Assembly: GCA_022579005.1 (NCBI GenBank)
Contig: MU401455.1
Span: forward strand, 248,001 to 312,000
Direction of reading: 5' to 3'
DNA length: 64,000 bases
DNA from: Poronia punctata
Lineage: Eukaryota > Ascomycota > Sordariomycetes > Xylariales > Xylariaceae
Part shown: piece after piece, positions 54,227 to 64,000 of the stretch
Layout: every line of letters starts with the position of its first letter
Numbering within the stretch: the stretch's first letter is position 1
The notes under the pieces: model-generated
What the model was told of the DNA's origin: nothing
Databases searched by the model: none
The model's input: the letters and a program-made list of their open reading frames with translations, nothing else
Made by a program: the position numbers and the translations under genes

Positions 54227-55027
54227 CCCATGATGAAGAAGTACTTTGCGTTGCAGATAGACTCTGTGTTGTGGTGATATATATGTTTTGCGATGCTGAG
54301 GTCCTGTGCCCCGTTTCCATCTCTTAGATGTCTATATTCATTTCTTCACTATCATATCGGCCCTACCACCGGACATGTATGAAATTCACGATGTAGGACA
54401 AATATTGATATAAAACGCATCTACTTCAGATGGAATGTTACGTATACGCCACTGGGGAGCACGAGACCACGTTGCACTTCTTACTTCTGATACTAAGACT
54501 CCTCAAACGGTTGGCATTTGGACGGATTAACGGCCCCGAAACAGTTTAAAGTTCATGTCTATAAAACTCCTTCCTGGACCCTCCCACCGATCTCGAAGTA
54601 TAACCGCATCCTAAGACCTCCTCGTCCATCAAGAATCCGGCGTGAGACAAGGAGCAGCTCGTTACTGTCTAGCCTAGCTTAGTCGAACAGCGGCAGCTAT
54701 ACATATTGCCCGATCTGCCCTGCGCCTTTAATGATGGTATAACGGTGAAAATAACACCCAGCCAAGCAAAGGGGGGCAGTTCCTATCGTAGTATCTTGGT
54801 TGAAAAGAGACCCTCTATACTAACCCTGTAAATGTCATCCAAGTAACTGCGCTTATCCAAAACAACCACATTGGCCCCCGTTCGGAAACACAATGAGGAG
54901 AGACGAATGTAGACCAAAAATATATACATGTTGAAGATCTCCTAGAAGAGGGACCGAGGAGAGGGAGAAGAAAAACGTTTCGTCTACATGAGAAAAGACC
55001 TAGGTCCCATTACAATATTTTCTTTCA
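54227..55027. other. Convergent 3' spacer
   Basis: Between YSA1 (+) and LIP5 (-). No gene seen. Confidence 0.45.
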
Positions 55028-56299
55028 TTACGAAGTCTTCATGAGCTCGGGAATACTAGGACTCTCCAATTTTCCGTCTAGTCCATTCGGCGCCCTCTCT
55101 CCGGCGCGCTTCTTCAAGACGTTTTCGATAAAAGCTTCGCCGGCCTTGTAGCTACTCCTGACAAGGGGACCGCTGGCCACGTAAAGGAAGCCCATTTCAT
55201 TGGCACGGTCGCGCCACATGTCGAACTCGGCCGGCGTGACGTATTTCTCAACCTTGAGGTGACGCTTGGTCGGGCGCATGTACTGACCAAAGGTGACGAC
55301 GTCGACACCCACCTTGCGCAGTTCTCTCAACGCATCCATGACTTCCTCTTCTTGTTCTCCCAGACCTAGCATAATACTGGTCTTCGTGATGATGCCGTCC
55401 GGGCCTTTTACCTTCTTGACATGCTCCAAGACCTCGAGACTCCGTCTGAACGTAGCTCTGCGGTCCCGAACATAAGGGGTCAAGGCCTCAACAGTCTCAA
55501 TATTGTGGGCGTAGACGTCCAGTCCGCTCTCGGCGACAATCTTGACCATGTCCATGTCACCCATGAAATCTCCCGTCAGGGCCTCGACGAGGATACTCGG
55601 CTTCTTTGACTTGATGCGACGGATCGTCTCGGCAAAATGATTGGCGCCGCCATCCGCCAAGTCGTCCCGGTCGACGCTGGTCAATACGACGTAACCCAGA
55701 CCCCAGCGCGCCAGGGCTTCGGCCGTATGTTCGGGTTCGTGGGGGTCGAGCGGCGCGGGGTTACGGTTTGTCTTGACGCTGCAGAAGCGACAGCCTCGCG
55801 TGCATGTGTCGCCCATCAGCATGATTGTAGCCGTAGCGGCATTCTTGTTGCTGCCGCCCCAACATTCGGATATGTTCGGACATCTGGCTTCCTCACAGAC
55901 CGTATGCAAGTTGAGGCCCCGCAGATCTTTCTTGATCTGCTTGTAGGCATCATTGCCAGCCGGTATGGGCGTCTTCAACCATTCTGGTAAGCGTGTGATG
56001 GTCCGGCGGTTCGAGGCGGGCCCGACTTCGGCCGTACGCAGGGTGTAGGCATCGCTGGGCGGTAAGGGCGAAGAGGCAGAGGCCGTCGGTAGGAAATCCT
56101 CAAAAGCCCCTACGGATGTGTCTTTAAAGTATGTTGGTCGACGGGCCGTGGCAGATGACGACGAGGGTTGTGTTGGCGGCTCTGGTGTGCCTGTGGGGAT
56201 GGTAGCATAAGAACGAACAGCGGCGCCTCTTGTAGCCTTGGAAATGGCTCGCTGCATCGGCGCGCGCATCGTCTGTACCGTCGCTAACGGCGAGGCCAT
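55028..56299 (-). CDS. LIP5: Lipoyl synthase, mitochondrial
   Basis: Radical-SAM enzyme that inserts two sulfurs into protein-bound octanoyl groups to form lipoyl cofactor on pyruvate and 2-oxoglutarate dehydrogenases and the glycine-cleavage H protein. Single exon; the ATG at 56299 gives 423 residues starting with a basic presequence ([20 protein letters not shown]); the frame is open to 56392. The auxiliary-cluster motif [12 protein letters not shown] and the radical-SAM motif CTRGCRFC are both intact, near residues 155 and 185. Other conserved parts: [60 protein letters not shown] and [11 protein letters not shown]. The C-terminal RSSYKAGE contains the conserved RSSY serine that binds the auxiliary cluster. 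GCV2, which acts in the glycine-cleavage system that needs lipoate, lies ~5.6 kb away on the same strand. Confidence 0.96.
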   Translation of the reverse strand: MASPLATVQTMRAPMQRAISKATRGAAVRSYATIPTGTPEPPTQPSSSSATARRPTYFKDTSVGAFEDFLPTASASSPLPPSDAYTLRTAEVGPASNRRTITRLPEWLKTPIPAGNDAYKQIKKDLRGLNLHTVCEEARCPNISECWGGSNKNAATATIMLMGDTCTRGCRFCSVKTNRNPAPLDPHEPEHTAEALARWGLGYVVLTSVDRDDLADGGANHFAETIRRIKSKKPSILVEALTGDFMGDMDMVKIVAESGLDVYAHNIETVEALTPYVRDRRATFRRSLEVLEHVKKVKGPDGIITKTSIMLGLGEQEEEVMDALRELRKVGVDVVTFGQYMRPTKRHLKVEKYVTPAEFDMWRDRANEMGFLYVASGPLVRSSYKAGEAFIENVLKKRAGERAPNGLDGKLESPSIPELMKTS

Positions 56300-58141
56300 C
56301 GTAATAGGAACCTGGCTGGCTCTGGAATAATTGGCAACGATGCTGAACAAACAATGCCCGCAATAGAACCCGTCGATTTCCGGCGTTGGCAAAAGGTTTC
56401 GTATCTGCTTGATGATAAATTAACATGCCTCAACGGTTGCCACAGGCTCACCAGATTACCTACAATAGGTTAAACAAGTGGAATCAGGTTAGTTTTGTGG
56501 AGAAGACCCTTTAAGATAAGAAGAAAGATCGGTTGAAATCGGCGTGGTATGCGTGTAACTAGGTGGGTCTTCTTGGTTAGTCAGAGAATGATTAGCTAAT
56601 ACAATAGACTCTCTACAAGATCTGAATAATGTCTCAAGGCGTCTCCTATCTAATACCTTGATGGCAGACGACTGTTCTATCACGTCATATAAATGAATAT
56701 AGACAAAGCGCTATTAGCCTGTCCTTGCAGAAGACAGGCAATTGGCTTAGTCAGAATGTGTACATATCAACTGCGTCTCGGCTTAAAATGAAAGGAGGCA
56801 TCATTTGCCTACCTACACTCAGCGCGGCAGATACAGGCCTCAAGGTAACAACTGACACACTCAAGGTGTCTGGCAAAGGATACATCGTGGACAAGCTCTG
56901 TAGCGTAGCTAAGGCAGCAGGTTTTATCTGATGATAGCACACACATATATATATATATATATATAAGTTGGCTTACTATCGTCACAAGACATATATGGTC
57001 ATACACTCATCGTCTTCGTTAGATGCGGGTTGATCAAGTTGTTATAGTATTTTGAACCACTTTACATATTGTAACCCTGCATCGTGCTGGGATGCAATTA
57101 GGACACACTATGACATCCAGACTCATAAACGTACAGAAAGGGCACGGCGTAAGCCAACAAGTGTTTGATACAAGAATAGAATATGGTCAGAAACCAACAT
57201 GAGACTCCCTTTAACTCTTGCACAATACGCACCACTCCATCTTTCTCTCCTAGGACAACAGTTCACGTCTCCCTCAAGGATTTGCCTGCCCCTTTCTATT
57301 CCACTCGCAAGGTGACCTCTCGACCATCCTCGGCCGGCAAGTATTTCAACAACGGGGTATCTCAACAAACACAAAGGCACACCGAAAGACGGAGCATAAA
57401 AAAGCGCTTAAATAAGAGTGCCTCCGCCAGCCCTTGTCAGACTGTCCAGTGCTGAACATCGCGACAAGGACTGATAAATAATAGGATTGAAGGGAATAAA
57501 ATAAAGGCAAAAGCCAGCCAGCAACATGATCGCCTGCATCAATAGGTAACGGAAACCGGAAATCCAATACTACTCTGGCCAGCGGCGGTAGACGGAACCT
57601 GTTGGTGCAGCCTCGGCTTCTCGACCACAGCAGAGTACCGGAATAAAATTTGATAGCGACGAGCTGTGGCAAGGGGCCGAGACCAGACACCTATATAATT
57701 TGTCCTGCCGGGGCCGTTGCCTAGAGGCGAAAACATGCGATGTGCTGGGTTATTGAAACATTAACGTGAAATTAGAATAAAAACACCAAACGCTCGACAC
57801 CATCGAAAGGGGAAAAGAAGGTTGTTGAATTCCGACAAGGGCTGATTACATGGACCGTGGGCACATGCCACACAGCCAGAGAAATGGCAGAGGTTCCTCC
57901 GAATGATTAGACAAGGGACGTTATGGTTGCATTGTTGTTCGTTGTCATTATTCGGGCATGTCGTGGGACGTTTCGTCTCGCCGTCTGTGGTTGCAGCCTA
58001 GCCACGCAAAGGCGGCAAGGGTTGGTTTCCGACAAAAGAAATGAATAGTATGATGTTCGCATCGACGAGTTCGGATCGGCAGCGTTCATCAACTTCTCCT
58101 CAGGCTGTCCTCAAGACTGGCCTCATTCCACGCCACCTTCT
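56300..58141. other. 1.8 kb spacer
   Basis: No gene recognised. The left part is the LIP5 promoter and leader. An (AT)n run lies at about 56945-56965. The right part is the 3' flank of the small GPI protein gene. Confidence 0.42.
56945..56965. repeat. (AT)n microsatellite
   Basis: About ten AT units directly visible in the spacer upstream of LIP5. Confidence 0.88.
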
Positions 58142-58495
58142 TTACATAAAGGCAGCGGCAACCATACCAGCCACGCCAGCAAAGGCGAAGGCACTCAAAG
58201 AACCAGCGCCGTTTCCATTGTCAATGGTAGGGCTGACAGTGGGTGACGTGACAGTGGGCGAACCCGATGCGCTGCCGGAGGTTGTGGTAGGGTAGGCGAA
58301 AGTAGCAGTATGATAAGCTGAGCCAGTAGGTAAATAGTAGGCCGTGGTGGTGTTCATGGCCCAGACGCTCGACGTAGAGACCTTGGAGATGGTCACATAT
58401 TTCGTCATTGTCATAGTCGAAGTCAAAGTAGAGGCTTCATCGGCCACTGCCAACAGTGGCAGAAGCGCTGTCGCAACAATGGTAGAGAGATGCAT
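58142..58495 (-). CDS. Small Ser/Thr-rich GPI-anchored wall protein
   Basis: Single exon, 117 residues. A signal peptide covers about residues 1-18 (MHLSTIVATALLPLLAVA). The mature part is almost entirely Ser/Thr/Tyr/Ala with many possible O-glycosylation sites (STLTSTMTMTKYVTISKVST) and one NTT N-glycosylation site. The C-terminus has the layout of a GPI signal: small residues (NGNGAGS) followed by the hydrophobic end LSAFAFAGVAGMVAAAFM. There are no Cys residues, which argues against an effector-type secreted Cys-rich peptide. Such small proteins are common in filamentous fungal walls and often appear only in close relatives. Confidence 0.85.
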   Translation of the reverse strand: MHLSTIVATALLPLLAVADEASTLTSTMTMTKYVTISKVSTSSVWAMNTTTAYYLPTGSAYHTATFAYPTTTSGSASGSPTVTSPTVSPTIDNGNGAGSLSAFAFAGVAGMVAAAFM

Positions 58496-61400
58496 CGTGC
58501 CAAGTGCTTTATCCTGTTTCTTCCTTTTATAATATGTTGAGGTGACTGGTTGCGATTGGTTTGCGTCTTTCTGAAAACCTGCGCGCGCAGAAGGTGTTTG
58601 TCGTTTCGATGTTATGAAATGATGCGCAGATATGGCGACTTGACCGTAGTATTTCGTCGCGGTTGTAGCGTGCAGTTGGTATATTTCAAAGAACGTGGTT
58701 GATTGAATACTCGATATTCTGAATCAAAAGTTGATCCGTGTCGTGAGCGTATTGTTGTTCGTAGATATCATAAATGGGACTTTGCCAACGAAGTCCGTCT
58801 GGATTTTCTGTGTAAACGAATGTGTGTGGGTGGGAAGGATGAGAAGGCGAAGGCGAAGTAAGTGAGGGAAAGCAGCTGGAGTATATGGGCGCATTGTCAA
58901 CTGCCAATTTCAAGTACTAGGTTATGTGGTTACGGGTCGCGACATGTTTGGATGTACCTATGGCTAAGACCCTCGGTACATCCCAAGTACCTGCCCATCT
59001 ATGCAGTGCACTTATTGTATATTAACCCGTTGCACTTGCCCTATATGGGTACATGGCAGATACCCCAACTTAAGACATAACACGCCGGCTTTTAGTCACA
59101 TGGACAAAAGACGTCGATTGAGCAAGAGCAGGCGGGTAAAAAGGTGGGCACCCAGACAGGAAATTGGGGGAATGTAAGCACGGGTACCTGACAGCCACTA
59201 AGACGGTATATAGATTAGGTTTGGACTAGCCCACTTATGTTTATGGGTGGGCATTTGCTATAGCCACATTAGTGCACCCTGCCTAGACTGCTTTTCCGCA
59301 CGATCGTCTGGGGGAAGGACTACTTTGGATGCATTGCGAAATTAAGTGTCCGATCCCCACTAAAGAGAGAGTACAAAGATTTTGATAGGTCATTACAACC
59401 AACCTTTGTCCTGCAACTAAATCCTCTCTTAGTTCCCATCAGGACAAGGCAGGCACAGGAATCAGTTTTGTTTGCCTATCCTCATCTTGACTGCTTCTTT
59501 CTCTCGCCCCCCTCTCTTTGAGATCGAAATAGCAACCAAATTCTTTATGCTCGCTGGCAAACTCTTCACTTCAGCTTGACGGACATAGACTAGTAAGAAG
59601 TTGAAATTTTATTTGTTTGTTTGTCTGTTGGTTGATATGTTGATCCATCTCATATTGTACTGCGCTACTACACAAAAGGTGTAAAGCGCGCCTTAGTCAA
59701 CTAACCTATAAGCCTTGCACATTTTGCTGTACTCATACACCGCTGGCAGCGCAACCGACAAACTCTTTTGATAGAAGGCTGTGTGTGCTCAATGTGGAGC
59801 ATGGCAGACATCGTGGCCAAGATATACAGGAATAGTTATATAACATGTTACAACACATGATTATATAGGTACTCGTACTATCTTGACGACAACCTTGCCA
59901 TAACACGTCTCTGCTCAGCCTTTTGTACAAGTATACCTATGATAGGAATTTCTGCGGCAGAGGCGGTAGGTAATGTCTATATAGCACCTACCTATGTAGG
60001 TTAGGTAGCTTCAACGTTGGCACGAGCAACAGGGGCAAGTATACACGTACACGTACTTGTAACTGTACTCGCAGGTATTTGTTGCAAACAAACATCAACG
60101 AGACCAAAGCTGAAATGATATAGCAGCGTCATGGTATACCTTTTAAAAGATGACCTAATAACACCTTATAATATTAATTTGGTATCACAAGAGTTGAGTT
60201 GGTAAATTGCAGGCAAGACAAACACATGGCTCTTGATGGTAAAAATTTCCACTTCTCCTGGAGTTTGCCTGGTACATGTGATAGGTTGGCTGCGTTGCCC
60301 AAGGTAACAACAGCAGGTGGAGGTTTGCTTTTAATGTGTTACACGTATATAAAAGATAAAACACCTCATTGGCTACCGCAAGCCGGACCAGACAAAAGAT
60401 ACCCGACACAGCATTTTGTTCCTGACTAAAACTATTTGGGGAGGTATGATAGGCGCCGCTATACGATATTCTTTTTTTTTTTTTTTTTTTTTTTTAGAGT
60501 CGTATTTGTCCCTTTATTACAATCTGCCCTTTTCATGATCCGTTCCGCCTTGAGCTTGACAAATGACGGCGCTGACTTTAACAGATTCTCCACTGTCTGT
60601 TTTCTCCATCTATCTACTCTTTTTTATCAGCCTTTGAAAAGCAGCTAGACTAAGTACCTACTATAACAGCAAAAGGTATATAGGTACACCTAGCCTACAT
60701 TAGTAGGTTAGATACTACACCTTGCTTGGTATTTCTTGTGTCATAGTATACCTGGTCCAAAAGTCCTACCTACGATAAACTCGGTGCGGCGTGCCTTGCC
60801 TGCTGGATATTGTACGTGTAGCGCCTATTTGTAGGTTACACGTAAAACATTTATGTACTTGCACATGTGGCCTTCCTCGTGGGTTTAAGCAAGGACCAGG
60901 TATCAGCTATGTTTTAGAATAAACACGATGTGGAAATGAGAGCTCGACTTTGTAACAACTACACGTACTTGTATATTAATTAGCCGCTCACGCTGCCCCA
61001 ATGCCCAGCGGGTAGCCTGACATAAACCTAATATAGGTCTAAGGTATACAAGTAAAAACTCGTCATGATTTGCACCACGGTTAGCTGAACAATTGAATTC
61101 AGGTCGGACGGCTGGGGACAGACAGTCGAGTCGGTCCAACAATATAACCACCACATTGCTAGGGTTGGTTGGGAGTTATTTGCAGGTTGGAGGGAAAATA
61201 ACCTTCTAGAAAGTTAAACTCCATGTGTGCTCTTAATATGGCACAAATTTCCCGACTCCGGGGAGCACGACATGTACAGTACGGCTACTGTCGGCGAATA
61301 GATGACCAGGCTACACCAGTACCTATCATCAGACACCCAACGTTTCACAGTCAGAGGAGACATACGAGTAGTGGACCGGTAGAAAAACTTCCCTAGAACG

Positions 61401-61887
61401 AAAGTAGGTCATGTGCCCAGCTGCATGCGCACGCATGTTGTCTCTATTTAGAGGTGTAAATGCAATGTTATCTACCTAGATAACAAACAACTCCCAAGTT
61501 CCTTTTCCATGTGGCCCTCTTCTTATCTATCCCAAGTGTTGAAACAACGCCGCACCCAAATTGGAGCCTCCATGGGGGTACCAAACTCCCCCATTCCATG
61601 TCTCGTCGCTCAGTTAAGGGAGCGGAAAACCACGTAGTTGAATGCCGCAGGAAGGGGTTCTCATGTCATGTTGAAGCCTAATCGGACGCCGAAACAGCCA
61701 ACGCCGGCAGATGATAAAATATATAAAGGGTTAGAAGAAAAAAAGCGAGAAAATCGCGCTTCTGTGCTTTGTCCCATACGCCGTTATCTCCGTAATGTTG
61801 AATAGGTATTTTAAACGCTGTTGATGCCATCGCTAGCTCTGCAATAAACCGAAAGCAGGCATGCCCACAGTGCTGGTCGAGAGAAGT
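58496..61887. other. 3.4 kb spacer
   Basis: No gene recognised on either strand. The left end is the promoter of the small GPI protein gene. A T24 tract lies at about 60472-60495. TACCTA/ACTCGTA-type motifs are frequent near 59.86-60.07 and 60.65-60.85 kb. The right end is the GCV2 3' flank. Confidence 0.42.
60472..60495. repeat. T24 homopolymer
   Basis: Uninterrupted T run seen directly; no gene is assigned around it. Confidence 0.85.
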
Positions 61888-64000
61888 TTACTGGTCTCCG
61901 GTTGTGTCTTCGACCGGGGGACAAGTACAGAACAAGTTGAGGTCACCGTACTCTACGAAACTGTTAGTTAGATCAATAGAGCAGTTCAGAAGTGATAGAT
62001 GGGACTCACTGTCGTCGATCCGAGCAACACTAGGCCAGAATTTCTTCTCGCGGAGCCAAGGGAGCGGGTACGCAGCCTTCTCTCGCGTATAGTTCCGTTC
62101 CCACTTGCCGTCTCCGTCGCCCATGATAAAGTCTTGCATCGGATGGGGCGCGTTCTTAAGTACGTTCCCAACCCGAGGCACCTTGCCCTCCTCTATCTCA
62201 CGAATCTCTCCGCGGATGCTAATGAGTGCATCGATAAATCGATCAAGTTCTTCCTTACTCTCGCTCTCCGTCGGCTCGATCATCAACGTATTGGGAACCG
62301 GCCAACTCATGGTGGGCGCGTGGAACCCGTAGTCTTGGAGGCGCTTGGCAATATCGATGGCCTCGACACCTGCAGATTTGCTGAATGGCCGAGCGTCGAG
62401 GATGAACTCGTGCGCACACCGGCCGTTCTCATTAACGTACAGGATAGGATAGTGGGGCTTGAGCCGGGAAAGGATATAGTTGGCATTAAGCAACGTCATT
62501 TTGGTTGCATGCGTGAGTCCATCGGCGCCTGGTTGGTACAGTCAGTTGATCGGTCGTGTTCACACATCATCAAGGTCGAAAAGAAGAAACTTACCCATCA
62601 TGGTGTTGTAAGCCCAGCTGATGAGATTGATGCTGGCGCTACCAAAGTTGGCGCTGCTCACCGCGGTGGCTGATACCATCTCCTCCTGAGACCCGCTGAA
62701 AGGCGCTGCGGGATCTCGTGGTAAGAATGGCTGAAGATGGCTCTTCACGCAGATCGGTCCGACACCTGGCCCACCTCCACCGTGAGGGATGCAGAATGTC
62801 TTGTGTAGGTTGAGGTGGCATACGTCAGCCCCTATTTCCCCCGGCGAGCACAGCCCAATCTGTGCGTTCATATTGGCTCCGTCCATATATACCTGGCCGC
62901 CGTACTGGTGAACAAGCCGGCAAGCTTCCTTTACACCCGGTTCGTAGACGCCAAACGTACTGGGATAGGTAATCATGATAGCCGCAAGTTTGTCTTGATA
63001 CTGACGGCACTTGGCCTCGAGGTCGGCCAGGTCGAGATTGCCCGTCGCGGTATCGCACTTAATCGGCACTACTCTCATGCCCGCCATGGCAGCAGACGCC
63101 GGGTTTGTGCCGTGGGCCGAAACCGGGATCAAACAGATGTCCCGGTCACCGCCTTCGGGGCCCTGCGACTTATGGAATGACCTGATGGCACGTAGTCCGG
63201 CAAACTCGCCCTGGGCTCCAGAGTTGGGCTGGATGGACACAGCGTCCATGCCCGTGATTGCTGCTAGCTGGTCTGAGAAATCTGCCAGGAGCTTCGTATA
63301 ACCGGGTGTCCAGCTCTGGGGGACGTATGGATGCACGTTGGAGAAGTGAGGTTTCGTGATGAGAGACATCTCGGTTGTGCCGTTCAGCTTCATCGTGCAT
63401 GAGCCAAGAGGAATCATGGAATGCACCAGGGATAGGTCTTTCGACTGGAGATGATGAATGTACCGCAACATTTCCGTTTCTGAATGGTGCGTGTTGAAAA
63501 CGGGGTGTGTCAGGTAAGCCGAGGACCGTCTGAAGGACTCGGGGATATCCAACGGTCCTTTTATCTTGGACAGAAGCTGTCCGACGACTTCATCGCCCGC
63601 CGCTTTACCAGTCTCCTGGCTCTGGGCCTTTGAAAAGGCTGTAACCACGTGGGCGAGGTCGCTAGGCCGAGTCGCTTCATCAACGGACACTGCGATTTTA
63701 TAGCCGTCCAAGACGCGGACTACGATGCCCTGGCTTTCGGTCCAGTGGAGGAAATTCTTCAAAGAGGTCTCGTTTCCAAGATCGACAACTACAGTGTCAA
63801 ACAGCACTCGGCCATCCTTGTCCCACTTGTTCTTGGAAACGGTGAAGCCGTAGGATTCGGCAGCAGCCTGGAGAACTCTGGCCCCACGGACACACCTCTC
63901 GGCGATAGCCTTAAGGCCTTCGGGCCCATGGTATATAGCATAGAGGGCGCTCATATTGGCTAGCAAGGCCTGCGAGGTGCAGACGTTGCTAGTAGCTTTT
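61888..64000 (-). CDS. GCV2: Glycine dehydrogenase (decarboxylating), P protein, 5' end outside window
   Basis: PLP enzyme of the mitochondrial glycine-cleavage complex; decarboxylates glycine and passes the aminomethyl group to lipoyl-H protein. The visible part has three exons: 62595 to beyond 64000, 62010-62528 and 61888-61952, joined by GTAAGT and GTGAGT donors with continuous phase. It covers roughly the C-terminal two thirds. Motifs: [54 protein letters not shown], and the PLP lysine in [20 protein letters not shown]. The C-terminal part has [52 protein letters not shown], and the end [15 protein letters not shown]. No frame breaks are seen; it is cut only by the window edge. Regulation cannot be read since the promoter is outside. 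Confidence 0.96.

Noticed and set aside
60199..60648. Two short plus-strand frames around the T24 tract
   Set aside because: Short, no domain, and one consists largely of the homopolymer translated as Phe.

Overview
The window looks like nuclear DNA of a filamentous ascomycete (Pezizomycotina, most likely a Sordariomycete; the class is an inference). The coding genes carry short introns of roughly 46-110 nt with GTAAGT/GTATGT-type donors. Genes lie on both strands with long spacers, and many products match standard filamentous-fungal families. No bacterial operons, rRNA, tRNA, CRISPR array or intact transposon were seen. Gene models were built by joining reading frames at GT..AG sites; for most multi-exon genes the joined frame is uninterrupted from ATG to stop.

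Layout. 0-8.3 kb, all minus: an unrecognised 461-codon frame, a YAE1-type Fe-S adaptor, a five-exon RraA/HMG-aldolase-like gene and a 14-TM-type MFS efflux pump. 8.3-11.5 kb is gene-poor. 11.5-18.3 kb: a GPI-type secreted aspartic protease (+), an RBM5/10-like splicing factor (-) and molybdopterin synthase large subunit cnxH (+). 18.7-20.0 kb holds a broken oligopeptide transporter. 21.9-28.1 kb, all plus: mitochondrial 2-methylcitrate dehydratase, an Lsb1/Pin3-like SH3 protein and an APH-fold protein whose catalytic residues are replaced. 28.5-34.3 kb, minus: a tail-anchored inositol 5-phosphatase and casein kinase I. 36.7-43.4 kb, plus: an unrecognised polytopic membrane protein and a single-pass membrane glycoprotein. 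44-50.5 kb, minus: RSM22, a mitochondrial FAD-Rieske oxidoreductase and a membrane-tethered thioredoxin. 51.3-54.1 kb, plus: a SPOUT1-type RNA methyltransferase and a YSA1 Nudix hydrolase. 55-64 kb, minus: lipoyl synthase LIP5, a small GPI protein and glycine dehydrogenase GCV2, which runs off the right edge.

Functional links. Several genes concern mitochondrial or Fe-S metabolism: YAE1, RSM22 with its cysteine set, the Rieske enzyme, LIP5 (radical SAM) and GCV2. LIP5 makes the lipoyl group used by the H protein that GCV2 serves. Most other neighbours look unrelated, as is normal for fungal chromosomes. No new multigene system is evident. The most unusual items are the degenerate APH-like protein, the truncated OPT gene, the micro-exons and a repeated (CTAGA)n element at gene 3' ends.
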